Below are positions 20,405 through 33,300 of a stretch of 64,000 nucleotides of DNA, one piece after another. The translations under genes were made by a program, and so were the position numbers. Every line of letters starts with the position of its first letter. The first letter of the stretch is position 1. Below the pieces are notes generated by a model. That model had not been told where the DNA came from, did not search any database, and was given only the letters and a program-made list of their open reading frames with translations. This stretch comes from Mytilisepta virgata (Eukaryota > Mollusca > Bivalvia > Mytilida > Mytilidae), in contig JAPWFG010000015.1 of the NCBI GenBank assembly GCA_028015205.1, positions 3,720,001-3,784,000 on the forward strand. The letters run 5' to 3'.

Positions 20405-22880
20405 ACAGACTTGACACGCTTTCAAATGCGACAGCCATACTTCCGCGTCGTCCATAGGATGTATCGTCCATACCTTGTAAAGACGTATCGTCCATACTTT
20501 AAGTATTTATTCCATTGTGGTTATAACATAAATTATAATAATACAAGAAGTATTATTTCATAGTTGTAACATAAATATGATTTTGTAGTATTAATTATGT
20601 ACGAGTTTGCTGGTTTGAAAGAATCAGTATAGAATATAAGAAATAAAGATGATTTTTAGCTCAACTGGCCAAAAAAGGGCCATGTGAGCTTATGCCATCA
20701 CTTGGTGTCCGTCATCATCCGTTGTCTGTCGTCAGTGTCGTTGTCGTCATCTTCGTCGTAAACTATTTCAAGAATCTTCTCTGACGAAACTACTGGGCAA
20801 AATACCTTCAAACTTTAACTGAATGTTCTTTAGGGCATCTTGTTTATAAATTGTATCTGAAGTTTTGATCTATCGACAAACATGGCCGCTGTTGCTAAAA
20901 TTAGACTATAGGGATCAAATGCAGTTTTTGGCTTATATCTCAAAAAACCAAAGCATTTAGAGCAAAACTGACTGGGGTAAAAATGTTCAACAGGTCAAGA
21001 TCTACCAGCCATGAAATTTTCAGATGAATCGGACAACCCTGTTGAATTAATTCCCCTGAATTGTTAATTTTAAGGAAATTTTGCAGTTTTAGGTTGTTAT
21101 CTTGAATATAATAATAGATAAAGACAAACTGTAATCAACAAAAATGTTTAGCAGAGTAAGATCTACAAATAAGTCAACATGACCAAAATCGTCAATTGAA
21201 CTCTTATAGGAGTTTTTGCCCATGAAAGATTATTTACATGTGAACAGAAAATAATGGTCTGACATTGTCACAGATGTTTAGGTCGTTACTTGAAATAAAT
21301 TAGACGGTAGCAGTACAAGTAAAATGGAGCATCTAGGGTCAAAGTCATTGAAAAAGTCCATAGCAACGGATGAAAAAGTCCCTAGCAACCATATATATTT
21401 GAGTTTAGGACCCTACAATTTACCTGTTCAAGTCAAAATGGAAGGTCAAGAGTCAATGCCGTTGAAAAAGTCCATAGCAACCAATGAAAAAGTCCCTAAC
21501 AACCATATATATTTAGGTTAGGGACATTATAATTTACCTGTACAAGTCAAAAAGAAAGGTCAAGAGTCTATGCCATTGAAAAAGTCCATAACAACCGATG
21601 AAAAATTCCCTAGCAACCATATATATTTCGGTTCAGGACCCAAGTCAAAATTGAAGGTCAAGAGTCAATGCCATTTAAAAAGTCCATAGCAACCGATGAA
21701 AAAGTCCCTAGCAACCATATCTATTTGGGTTCAGGATTCTATATTTTAGCTGTACATGTCAATATTAAGGAGAAAATTGTGATGGTATACATTAAATAGC
21801 AAAAATAATCATTGATGAAAGATCTACTGGTACACAAAAGATAACAGGTGAGCCTCTTGTTCTGTTTTGTTTTGTATTTTATTTATTCATTCAGTCATAA
21901 CCATTTAATATTTTTTCACACATAAGCTCATGTCTCTCATTCATTTCACCAAATATTCACACATTTATATATACACACTCACCCATATATGTATCATAAA
22001 GCACTATAAATACTCAAACATGTAGTTACATGTATAAGTCACAATTGAAACAAAAACACTAAATATATTAACATATACTATACTATCATAAAGTCAATAA
22101 AGTTACTATTGAAAGCAAGCACTAAACACTCAAACATAAAGTTAATAAAGTTACTGACTTTAAAGTTACTAACACTAAAGCAATTAGTCGCACTCATAGT
22201 CTGAATCTTCTGAGTCTGATTCTGGAAGGGTCTCTGGTTGTGGAACTAGTGGTGCATGTAGATGTCCAACTGAACGGAATAAGTCTGCTCAAACAGCTTG
22301 TATTGTTACAAGAATTTCACTATCCAACGTATGTTTGTATCTGCTTGAACTGAGCTTGGGTGCTGTTGTTTTTATAGTGATCGCGTTTTGTTTTTCCTTT
22401 ACAATTTCTTGACAAAAGCATAACTAATACTCAAAGAAATGATAATAAGCAATTCTTATTTAAAATTAATCATTATCTGATTACTTAGTTTTATATTTCA
22501 AAACTAACTTATTGTTTTAACTATGACAGAAATTAATATCCCATTTTGGATATTCGTTTTTATTTGTTTATTTTTTCAGTTTGTTTTATGCAAGATATTA
22601 AAAATCCATTTAGAAAATAATATAAATATGATATATATAATGTGTATTCCAAGTGTTTAACAATAAAAACATGACAAATAATGTAAATACAGCATAATAC
22701 AGTTACATGTTATAATAACCATCTACATGTATATATCACAATACTTTATAAATTAAAATTTATTTCCGAAAAAACAAAGTATGGATGATGTTGTCTTATG
22801 GCCGATACATCTTTTCAAGGTATGGACGATACATTCTTTGGATTACTTGACAGTATGGATGTCGAGTCCTGCATTGCTTG
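20405..22880. mobile_element. Candidate composite element with TATCGTCCATAC inverted ends
   Basis: At 20440-20505 the motif TATCGTCCATAC occurs twice within a longer block; at 22780-22860 its complement (GTATGGACGATACA) occurs in inverted order. Inside are a 'GCTCACC' element (20658-21862) and unassigned AT-rich sequence. Outer flanks on both sides resemble pieces of a repeat seen again (inverted) at 51830-51960, suggesting insertion into that repeat. Exact ends are uncertain. Confidence 0.45.
20658..21862 (+). mobile_element. Hairpin-ended 'GCTCACC' repeat, with internal tandem units
   Basis: Begins with hairpin AGCTCAACTGGCC...GGGCCATGTGAGCT and ends GGTGAGCCTCTTGTTCTG. The first part carries CATCACTTGGTGTCCGTC and a GTC-rich tract typical of the family. 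21323-21735 contains about four tandem units of about 110 bp (GTCCCTAGCAACCATATATA). The 65-residue ORF over the array is not a gene. Confidence 0.65.
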
Positions 22881-24170
22881 ACACCTCCCCAGACTTGACA
22901 CCTCACTGGCAATGTGACGGGTGCTGTTGACGGAGCAGGACATGCTTACACTTCCGGAGCACCTGATGTCATTCCTGGTTTTTTATGGGATTTCACATTG
23001 CTAGTGCCTTAGTTTTTGTGCTGACTTGTTGTAGTTTTGTTTAGTTTGTTATATGTGTTTATTCTTGTGGCATCTGTTTGTGGTTTTCAATTTTCCTGAC
23101 TTTGTCTTTTCCATGGACTTTGAATTTGTGGACTTTTCCCACTGTTATGTCGCTTCACTATTCTTTTGCTGATGTTTTCTATAGTACATTTTATAGGTGG
23201 CTGACAAAACTGTGAAGAAACACATACAATTCAAACTGAATAAATAAAGTCGTCAGTCTTTCTTTTTAAAAAAAAGTGAATTGAATTGCTGTTTCAGTTT
23301 TGATTTTGTAAAAAGCCAAAAATTTTCCCTTCTTTAGACCATGCTTTCCCTCCTGGATATAATAGATTTTTCTGTCATCTGTTGAGACCTCATAACCATT
23401 ATTTTTCATGTTGATTAATTGACTGAAAGATATTTGGTGGTCATGAGACAAAATCAGGAAAAGAGTGTCAAACTTGTCCAACGATCGATTATTGCCATCA
23501 AGTTTTGTTTACTGGTATAATCGATCATCAAAATATAGTACATCTTATCAAGTTCTTATTGTCTGAAGCTAATTGTAACCAAACCTTTTGAACAATGGTA
23601 CTAAGGTAGTCCTCTTTCTAATATTTGTTAGTGTGGACTACAAATCATAATAAATGACAAAGCAGAAAATAGTATAACATTGGATCATGTAGGAAAATGA
23701 ACTTAAAAATCTAAAATCACTAGACTTCTTGGAATCAAACTTGACAGGAGAAATCTTCTTTTTGAATTCCAACCAATGGACCAGAACATCCAGAAAGGCT
23801 GCCAAAGTAATTCTAAATTCAAATATGATTTTTGTGTAGAAGCAAATAATAAATAAATTTTGTATTTAATTATTTCATGTTAGTCCCCAAATTATGTCTA
23901 TATATAATATAAAGTACAACATACCGAAATAAATTTGAAAAAAAGGCTATTCCATTTACATCTGGTTTGGGGATACCAGTAGTTTTGTATACACAGCCCT
24001 TCTTAGAATTCAAATTTAAATGGAATATCCCCAAATGAAGTGTGACATACTGCCCAAGGCTGATCAGGAGATTTTTAAATTATGATCAGGAGTTTTGGTC
24101 TCACAATTGGGTGATGTTTATTGACATATTTTTATGTTGCTTTAAAGTTTCCTATCCTTTACTGAAGTAT
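22880..24170. other. Gene A intron, no gene seen
   Basis: The start (22880-23110) resembles 3' sequence of a dispersed retroelement also seen near 38620-38760, 51800-51960 (inverted) and 59330-59480. The rest is AT-rich unassigned sequence. Confidence 0.45.
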
Positions 24171-24176
24171 ATTTTT

Positions 24177-24940
24177 AGCTCACCTGACCCAGAGAGTAAT
24201 GTGAGCTATTGCCATCACTGTTTGTCCATCCGTCTTCAGTCCATCAACATTTCACATTTTGAACTTCTAGAGAACCGCTGAATGGATTGAAACCAACCAT
24301 GGCATGAATGTTCCTTATGAGTTGCCGAGGAAGTGTTGTTACTTTTTTGCCAATCCGTCATCCAAGATGGCTGCCAGCAGGGAACTTAGTTTTACATAGG
24401 ACCCTATGGGAAATACATACAAAAATCTTCTTCTAGAGAACCGCTGAATGGATTGAAACCAAACATGACATGAATGTTCGCTATGAGGTCCTGACCAAGT
24501 GTTGTTACTTTGTTGCTGATCCATCATCCAAGATGGCCACCAGCGGGGAACTTAGTTTAACATGGGACCCTATGGGAAATACATATACAAAATCTTCTAC
24601 TAGAGATTGAATGGATTAAAACCAAACATGGCATGCATGTTCCTTATGAGGTGCCGACCAAGTGATGTTACCTTGATGCCGATCTATCATCTAAGATGGC
24701 TGCCAGCGGGGGACTTACAAAATGTAGTTTATTTTACATATAGAACCCATTGTGGGAAATACATTGTACATCCTAAAATATTCTTCTAGAGAACCACTGT
24801 ATGGATTGAAACCAAACATAGCATGTGTTGTTACTTTGGTGCCAATCTGCCATCCATGATGGCCGTCAGTGGAATACCTAGTTTAACCTAGGACCCTGGT
24901 ATGGGAATTATTCTTGCAAATTACTAAATGGATTGAAACC
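24177..24940 (+). mobile_element. Hairpin-ended 'GCTCACC' repeat with about 180-bp internal units
   Basis: Starts AGCTCACCTGACCC...ATGTGAGCTATTGCCATCAC. About four internal units share GAACCGCTGAATGGATTGAA and CATCCAAGATGGC. The 3' end is not clear. ORFs inside are accidental. Confidence 0.6.
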
Positions 24941-25393
24941 AACCAAATGAAAATTTATGAAAAAAAGAATTTTTAATTCATCATAGAGACACAAAAAATT
25001 ATCATAAAATTATTTTGTTGGATGTTGGAAAAAAAATGGATACTTTTTGGTTAATTAAAACTCATTCTCTAATTCTTTGTCTGTTTTCAAGGTATCCTAT
25101 CGGTTGGAGAAAATTTGATAATCCTCCTGTGATTACCATTCTATTTTCTCAATGCTTTTCGAAGATTTTATAGAATGCATAAACAGAGTAATGCCAACGT
25201 TAGCAATATTCTGCATAATAAAGGAATCTTAATCTCGAGTCTTGGCGAGTGATGAGATTTGAAGGTTTAACTATTGAGAATTTAGAAATATGGTAATAAA
25301 TTTCTTGTGATCTGACATTCTATATTTCATGTATCTACATCATAAGTCTACATAGGTCAAAAATCAATTTAATTTTCTGTTTTGAATCTTCAG

Positions 25394-25643
25394 GCTGTCA
25401 GTCGATTAAGCTTAGGAAGTCTTGCAGCTGACATTTTAGAATTGAAAGGCCAAACATTAAACTGCACATACAAAACAGAAGTGGAAAAATGTATCAAGGA
25501 AGACATGAAAAGAATTGAAGATAAAATAGAAGCAATTGAAAAGGACCAATCAAACCTACAGGAAAATATCAAACCTGTGAAGGATAAGTTAGAAGTTCTA
25601 ATACAGGAGCAATCAGATCAACATATTCCTAAAAATATTAGAG
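25394..25643 (+). CDS. Gene A exon: end of HEPN domain and coiled coil
   Basis: Acceptor CTTCAG (ends 25393), donor GTAAAA at 25644; starts phase 0, ends phase 1. It encodes 83 residues: AVSRLSLGSLAADILELKG, the C-terminal helix that usually closes DZIP3-like HEPN domains, then a charged heptad-like helix (EVEKCIKEDMKRIEDKIEAIEKDQSNLQENIKPVKDKLEVLIQEQ) predicted to form a coiled coil, i.e. a likely oligomerisation or linker segment before the NTPase. The final G joins AT of the exon at 30315 to give Asp. Confidence 0.8.
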
Positions 25644-25903
25644 GTAAAATATTTTGTGGAGTAACAAATTTTAACTCGGAAATTTACATAACAAATGATT
25701 ATACACGAGATCCACATATAAGATCTACATGTAATGTGAGAAATTAACATTGTTATATTGTTTTAAACATGTATATTGTGAGAATAAAACAATTCATATA
25801 TGAAACTTAGATTGCACAAGGTAGCTGTTGGTCATATTTTGTAGTTTTGAATTAAATACTTTTTTAGACCTTGATTTAAATTCCATGATTGTTGATGATT
25901 TTT

Positions 25904-27040
25904 AGCTCAGCTGACCCAAAGGTAACTTGGCGTCTGTCGTTAGTTAACTTTTACAAAAATCTTCTCCTCTAAGATATAAAGTAATTAAAAAGCAGCAATC
26001 AGACCTGCAGGAAAATATTAAACCTATGAAGGATGATATAGGTTGAAGGGCAAATTCAAAAATGCATAAAAGATCAAAAGGAGTTATACCAAAACCATCG
26101 AAGGACAGAGCTATGCACGAGGGAGATACTCTTTAGTTTTTGCAAATTTTACATTTATTAACTTGTGAAACCAAATATTTTTAGTATAATGTATCTTCCT
26201 CCACTTTGCGTCCATATTTGTCAGAAAACATTTTACATTTTGATCTTCTCTGAAACTATTTGGCATATTGTAACCAAACTAAGTATGAATCATTTATTGA
26301 AGGGCCTCTACAAAACGTTCCACCATTGGTTTTGGTTGGATGAACAATATGGTCACCAGAGGCCATCTTGATTTTATTCGCCAATTTTAAAAAATCTTCT
26401 TTTCTGAAACTGTGAGTTCAAACTGCATTATGAAATATTTTGAATCAATGCAGGATTGATGATAAAAATTCCTCTACAAACGATCCACTTTTGGTTGAGT
26501 TTCATGCACTCAACCGACAACCAACAGCTGCGGTTGTTCAAAGTTTCCATTAAAACCAAATTGGAAAATACTTTTTTGTCAGTTGCTGAGGAACTAATGG
26601 GCAGATTGTAACCAAAGTTGGCAGAAATGATGTATGGAAAGACCTTTATTAAAGTTCCACCTTTGTTCTGGATGGATGAACAACATGGCCGCCAGATGCC
26701 ATCTTCGATTATGATTGGCCAGTTTTTCAAAAATCTTCTCCTCTTAAACTACATTATGAAAAGTTTTGAAACTTTGCAGGATTGATGACAACAATACCCT
26801 CTACAAATGGTCCACTTTTGGTTGAAATTCATCGTATCACAACTGTGGCTGGTCAAATTAATTATTTTGGTTTTCCTACAAAGTTCTTATTGAACAAAGA
26901 TACATAAACATGTATCAATATTAAGGCCATGTGAGCAATTTTGTTCTTTTTTTTTCAAGAAAAATTCTTATGCTTTTATATCATCTGCATTATGTCCAGC
27001 ATCCTCGACTTCCAATGAATATGGCTGCTGTGACTAAAAT
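25904..27040 (+). repeat. Degenerate 'GCTCACC'-type repeat debris
   Basis: Begins TTTAGCTCAGCTGACCC near 25902 and carries the family's inner phrases (AAATCTTCT, CAAGATGG-like, GGCCAGTTTTTCAAAAATC), with internal duplication about 26400-26850. It also contains the pseudo-exon at 25986-26041. Confidence 0.5.
25986..26041 (+). pseudogene. Relic duplicate of the coiled-coil exon of gene A
   Basis: Reads IKKQQSDLQENIKPMKDDI in one open frame, closely similar to EKDQSNLQENIKPVKDKL of the real exon at 25540-25590, then a GG|GTTGAA-like end. It lacks the exon's 5' half and a convincing acceptor. The match extends a few more residues in weaker form. Likely a partial exon duplication in the same intron. 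Confidence 0.6.
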
Positions 27041-27043
27041 TAG

Positions 27044-29025
27044 AACTAGAGGTTCTCAAGAGCCTGTATCGCTCACCTAGATTTAACTTGGCTGGTTTTC
27101 CCATAGGTACAATGTTAAATAAAGTTAGAGTGTGTTGGCATGTTATAAAACACAATTCTAAAAGAGGACCATTTCTGGTTTAAGATATGATGATCTGCAA
27201 ATTAAATAATCCCATATGGTCCTTTGTTAAACTTAGTTAAGCTTTGGCGACCATATTGATTGACAGGCCAGGTCTTAAAGGGAACTAGGCATCTAATGAC
27301 CATTGCTGCCTAGTTTGGTTCCAAATGGCTTGGTGGTTTAAGACGAGGAGATTTTTTAATGAATTTTCCCATAGAGTCCTATGTTTAACTAAGTTTGGCT
27401 ATGGTGGTCAAACTTGGTTGATATTCTGGGTCATCAGACACAATTCTGACAGAGGACCATTTAAAGACCATTTCTGCCAAGTTAAGTTATAACTGGCTCT
27501 GTAGTTTCAGACAAGAAGATTTTTAAATGAATTTTCCAATAGGGTCCCATGTTAAACTATTTTCAGCTGTGGAGGCCATCTTGGTTGATAGTCCAGGTCA
27601 ACAGACACAATTCTGAAAGAGGACCATCTAAGGACCATTGCTGCTAAGTTTGGTTCCTACTTAACTCAGTGGTTTTATACAAGAAGATTTCTTAATGAAT
27701 TTTCCATAGGGTCTGATGTTAAACTATGTTTGGCTGTGGCTGCCATCTTGATTGACAATCCAGGTCATCCGAAACAATTCTGAAAGAAGACCGTCTAAGG
27801 TTCCAATTTGCTCAGTAGTTAAAGACAAGTAGATTTTTGTGTCGCCTGCTAAACGCATGGTCGACACATAGGGATCACTATCTGTTGTCTTGCATCTTGC
27901 GTCGTCTTGTGTTGTCACACTTTTCTTCTACACTCAACTACTCGTAAACCGCTCAAAGGAATTTGATGAAACTTTCTCTGTGCATTAACCTTAATGCACA
28001 GGTGTGCATATATATTTCATTTTTAGAAAAATTAATTTTTTTTTTAAAAATTGACATTTTTGAAAAAATGGGGGGGGGGGGGGGGGTCAAAACTTCTATC
28101 CTCAACTACTCCATAACCGCCAAACAATTTGGTGAAACTTTCTCTGTGCATTAACTTTAATGCAAAATTGTGCATATATATTTCATTTTTAGAAAATTTT
28201 AATGTCTTTTGTAAAAATTTACGTCCACAGGCGACACATGTCTTCCTTGGAAGACTCACACACTTTTTAAGGAATTTTCCCATAGGGCTTCGGTTGCCAT
28301 CTTGGTTGACAGTCCAGGTCATCGGACATAATTCTGAAAGACAACCATTTAAGGACCATTGTTGCCAAGTCTTGTTCTGATTGTCTTAGTGGTTTCAGAC
28401 AAGAAGATTTTTAAACAAATTTCTCATAGGGTCCTATGTTAACTAAGTTTGGCTGTGGAAGGCATCTTGGTTGATTGTCCAGTTCATAGCACAATATTTT
28501 GAAAAAAGACCATCTAAGGACCAGTCCTGCTAAGTTTAGTGCCAATTGTCCTAGTAGTTTCAGACAAGAAGTTTTTTAAATGAATTTCCCATAGGGTCCT
28601 ATGTTAAACTAATTTCCCATAGGGTCCTATGTTAAACTAAACTGGGGCAGCCATCCTGGTTGATAGTCTGGTTTATCGGACACAATTCTGAAAGAGGACC
28701 ATCTAAGGACAATTCCCTCTAACTTTGGTTCCAATTGGCTCAGTAGTTTCATGGAAGAATATTTTTAAATGAATTTCCCATACAGGGTCTTTTGAAAAAT
28801 CTTCTTATCTAAAAATATCGGTGCAATTGGACTCGGCAGCATTGGTCCTCTTTCAGAAATGTGTCTGATGACCTGGACTGCCAACCAAGATAACTGCCAC
28901 AGCTGAACTTAGTTTTACATAGAACCCAATGGACTATGGAAAAACCAGCCAAATTGACTGTTACACTTACGCTTAAGGTGGACAAGTTAAATATGATCGA
29001 TACAGGCTCTCACGAGCCTCTAGTT
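27044..29025. mobile_element. Foldback/TIR element with 28-bp terminal inverted repeats
   Basis: 27044-27071 and 28998-29025 are imperfect inverted repeats (24 of 28 positions), starting AACTAGAGG and ending CCTCTAGTT. The interior is built of about 190-bp repeated units (phrases AGAGGACCAT, CATCTTGGTTGA, CCATAGGGTCCTATGTTAAACT). The same end (…GAGCCTCTAGTT) closes several 'GCTCACC' elements, so this may be two such elements head to head. A smaller element is nested at 27839-28237. Confidence 0.7.
27839..28237. mobile_element. Nested small TIR element
   Basis: Bounded by GTGTCGCCTG (27839-27848) and CAGGCGACAC (28228-28237), perfect 10-bp inverted repeats. The interior has two related halves (CAACTACT..TAAACCGC / CTACTCCATAACCGCC, each followed by GTGAAACTTTCTCTGTGCATTAA-like text, given here only in part) and a poly-G tract at about 28070-28086. 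Confidence 0.65.
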
Positions 29026-29081
29026 CGGTTTTGCTATTCTTGTATATCCCAGTGGTCATCAAACAAAAAACCCAACTTTTT

Positions 29082-29973
29082 AGCTCACCTGGCCTAAAAG
29101 GCCATGTGAGCTATTGCCATCACTTTTCGTCCGTTGTTGTTAACTTTCCTTTAAGATCTTCTCCTCTGAAACCCCTATAGCAATTGGAACAAAACTTGGC
29201 AGCAACGGTGCTGAGGTGGTCCTGTTTCAGAATTGTTTCTAATGACCCCACTCGCAATCCAAGATGGCCACAAGAGCTGAATATAGTTTAATAAAGGACT
29301 CCATGGGGAATGTACTTTTAGATCTTCTTGTCTGAAACCACTTGGCCAATTGGAACAAAAGTTGACAGAAATATATAGTCTTTAAATGATATTCTTTCGA
29401 ATTGTATCTGATGACCGTCCGCCATTGGACCGCCTCGGTGGTCTCGTGGTAACGTGCTCGCCCCGAGTGCGGAAGGTCGTGGGTTCGATCCCCGGCCAGG
29501 TCAAACCAAAGACATTAAAATTGGTATTTGCTGCTTCGCCAAGCATGCGGCATCTAGGAGTAAGAGCAAAGACTGGTCGGCTCGGAGTCAGTATAATGTG
29601 TCCTAGTGAGGTGATATGTCTTCCTACGGACAGTTACCTCGTGAGCTAGCTCATTAAAAATCCAACTTAGCGTGTCGGTCTAGTACAAAGCAGGGATCAT
29701 ATTCATTATCATATCAACATGTTCTCGTCCTGATATGCACCTGGTTGCAACTGGACCTTAAACAACAATTCATCTATCCATCCATCCGTCCGCCATTGAA
29801 TATGGCTGCCAGAGCCAAACAGAGTTTAACATAGTACCTAATGGGAATGTTCACAGAAGATCTTCTTGTTTGAAACCAGTGAACCAACTGAAACTTGACA
29901 GCAATGGTCCAGGCTGCCATTCAAGATTGACAAAGTCTAGGTGAGCAAGACAGGCTCCTGGGATCCTCTAGTT
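29082..29973 (+). mobile_element. Hairpin-ended 'GCTCACC' repeat carrying a SINE
   Basis: Starts AGCTCACCTGGCC...GGCCATGTGAGCT and ends CAGGCTCCTGGGATCCTCTAGTT. Without the SINE (29428-29785 plus one TSD copy) it would be about 520 bp, a simple member of the family. Confidence 0.75.
29428..29785 (+). mobile_element. tRNA-derived SINE with 13-bp target-site duplication
   Basis: Flanked by CCGTCCGCCATTG at 29415-29427 and 29786-29798. The head is tRNA-like: a box A-like TGGTCTCGTGGTA and a box B GGTTCGATCC, spaced as in a tRNA gene. The body has GCTTCGCCAAGCATGCGGC, and the tail carries GTTCTCGTCCTG and TTAAACAACAATTCATC followed by short ATCC repeats. Transcription would be by RNA polymerase III. 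Not a functional tRNA, because it lacks a foldable acceptor end. Confidence 0.85.
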
Positions 29974-29975
29974 AG

Positions 29976-30314
29976 ATATTACAAGCTATTCTACTGTTAA
30001 TTTAAGAAATAATTCATTGATGCTATTCTCTATGCTCATTTTAACATGAGTAGGCATTATATGTGTTAATATTGCTATGTTGGAGTGGAAAATGTAAACA
30101 AATATAACACCTAATCATGATCTAATTGATAGAACATGGCATGTCTTTTAAATAGATCAGTAGCAGACAACCACATATATGAGAAGTATTGCAGTGAATT
30201 GGGAAACATGCTATTCGTCAAATTACATAAAACATATATCTATTTGATCACTGATCAGGATGTATGCAGGTACTGCAACTGTATATATAATGATAACTGT
30301 TGTATTATTTGCAG
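29976..30314. other. End of the last intron of gene A
   Basis: AT-rich, with no exon seen. It ends with the acceptor TATTATTTGCAG directly before 30315. Confidence 0.5.
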
Positions 30315-33300
30315 ATCAAATTGAAGAAGATATTCAGGAATGGAAAAAAGAAGGTCAGAAGTTTGTTGTAACAAGAGCATCGAAGTTCGTAAAAGATAAA
30401 ATTCTATCGTCTAACGCTGTTGTTGTAACAGGAAGTTCTGGATCAGGTAAATCTTCAATCGTCCATCACGTGGCTTTAGAGTTAAATCAACATGACCAGT
30501 ATGAGATTGTAACTTGTGTAACAGGTCCAGCTGACATTATACAATACTATAATTCTAAAAAGAAACAAGTCTTTGTAATAGATGATATTTTTGGCAAAGA
30601 AACAATTAATATTCAAACAATCAACATGTGGAAGGATTACAGTGAGAAATTGAAGAAGATATTTGGGAAAGAAAAAACAGTTGAAAGAACAGATGAGAGA
30701 GTAAAGACAGACACCAATTGTTCAACCAAAATAATAGTTTCATGTCGACTTCACATATTTAGAGATCACCATATTGAAAGACTTAACTTATTTGAACAAG
30801 AATGTAATTTGCTTTCCCCAGATTTATGTTTAATGCTGGATGAAAGGTTGTTAATGTTAAAACAATACATTTCAGAAGACAAAATCAAATATACTATTCT
30901 ATGTTTAATTGGTAAATTTGATTTCTTTCCATTACTATGTAAGCTATCAGTTGGAAAATCATTTGATAAAATTAAACACATTTTGTCTGAACCATTAGAC
31001 ACTATTAAAAATGATATTGAAGAGCTAAAGACAAGAGAATCTGCACATTTTTGTTCCCTATGTCTGTGTATAATTTTTAAAAACTGTTTTAAAGTTGAAT
31101 TTTTAAATCCAAGAGGTGTAAAGGAAGATATTAAGAACACAATTGAAAACATTTTCAAAGAATGTAAGCTAGATTTAAATCTTCAGGCAGATAGAAATTC
31201 GATTAAAAAAAGCTTATCAGCTCTTGTTGGTACATTTACCAAGGAGACAAATAGTGTTTATAGTATTATACATGATAAAATTTATGACATTGCTGCTATT
31301 ATATGTGGAAAACATCTTACAGAAAGTTTTATAAAGTATGCACCTGGTACATTCATAGGTGATAGATTTATGTTTAACTCTGCTGATAGCCATCAAACCA
31401 GTTTTATACCAGTTGAGGAAGACATGGAAGACATATATTTTGAACGTACTGTCCAAGATTTGAGAGAGAATGATATTTATAGCTCCCTACATAATAAACA
31501 ATTAAAGTATGAGAAATACAGAGAAAAGTTAATTACATACTGGACAGAAAGCAGAGATGAAATAAAATCAGTTTTCACTGAAATGAAATATGTGAAAATG
31601 GATACTGGAGATGTTGATGAACGTTATATATTCTCATCGTTTAATAAACCAAAAATAACTACTCCTCTGATAGAAGCAGTAACAGAAGGATATACAGACA
31701 TTGTGAAGTTTCTGATTGAAATAGGATGTACTGTCAATACAGTTAATGATAAGAAGATGTCACCTTTATATAAAGCTTGTGAACTGGGTTACAAAGATAC
31801 AGTTAAATTATTACTAGAAAATAATGCTGATGTCTCTCAGTGTGATGAACATGGATACTCATCATTGTATAAAGCTTGTGAAGGAGGACATACAGATATT
31901 GTAAAACTGTTACTTGAGAACAATGCTAATGTCTCTCAGTGTGATGAATATGGAAAGTCACCAATGTATATGATTTGGAGCGGAAGAATGACAGATACAG
32001 TAAAACTGTTACTTGAGAACAATAATGATGTCGGTCAGCGTTATATATATAGACAGTCACTATTGTGTATAGCTTGTGAACGAGGATATACAGATATAGT
32101 GAAACTGTTACTGGAGAACAATGCTGATGTCTTTCAGTGTGGTAACGGTGGACAGTCACCATTGTATATAGCTTGTAGAGGAGGAAATACAGATACAGTA
32201 AAACTGTTACTTGAGAACAATGCTGATGTCTCTCATTGTGATGAAGATGGACGGACACCATTGTATATAGCTTGTAAAGGAGGATATACAGATACAGTCA
32301 AACTGTTACTGGAGAACAATGCTGATGTCTCTCAGTCTGATACATATGGACAGTCACCATTGTGTACAGCTTGTGAAGGAGGACATACAGATATAGTGAA
32401 ACTGTTACTTGAGAACAATGCTAATGTCTCTCGGTGTGGAAGATATAGACGGTCACCATTGCATATAGCTTGTACAGGAGGACATACAGATATAGTCAAA
32501 CTGTTAATGGAGAACAATGCTGATGTCTCTCAGTCTGATACATATGGACGGACACCATTGTATATAGCTTGTAAAGGAGGATATACAGATACAGTCAAAC
32601 TGTTACTGGAGAACAATGCTGATGTGTCTCAGTGTGATGAAGATGGACTGTCACCATTGTATATAGCTTGTGATGGAGGATATACAGATATAGTAAAACT
32701 GTTACTGGCGAACAAAGCTGATGTCTCTCAGTGTGATAAAGATGGACAGTCACCATTGTATACAGCTTGTAAAGGAGGATATACAGATATAGTAAAACTG
32801 TTACTGGAGAACAATGCTGATGTCTCTCAGTGTAATAGTTGGGGACAGTCACCATTTTATACAGCTTGTGAAGGAGGACATACAGAAACAGTAAAACTGT
32901 TACTGGCGAACAAAGCTGATGTCTCTCAGTGTGATAAAGATGGACAGTCACCATTGTATACAGCTTGTAAAGGAGGATATACAGATATAGTAAAACTGTT
33001 ACTGGAGAACAATGCTGATGTCTCTCAGTCTGATACATATGGACCGTCACCATTGTATATAGCTTGTACAGGAGGACATACAGATACAGTCAAACTGTTA
33101 ATCGAGAACAATGCTGATGTCTCTCAGTGTAATAGTTGGGGACAGTCACCATTTTATACAGCTTGTAAAGGAGGACATACAGAAACAGTAAAACTGTTAC
33201 TGGAGAACAATGCTGATGTCTCTCAGTGTAATGAATATCGACGGTCACCATTGCATATAGCTTGTGGAGGAGGACATACAGATATAGTAAAACAGTTACT

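Noticed and set aside
29426..29500. Possible tRNA gene
   Set aside because: Pol III boxes are present but the segment is the head of a SINE with a body, tail and TSD; the acceptor stem does not close.
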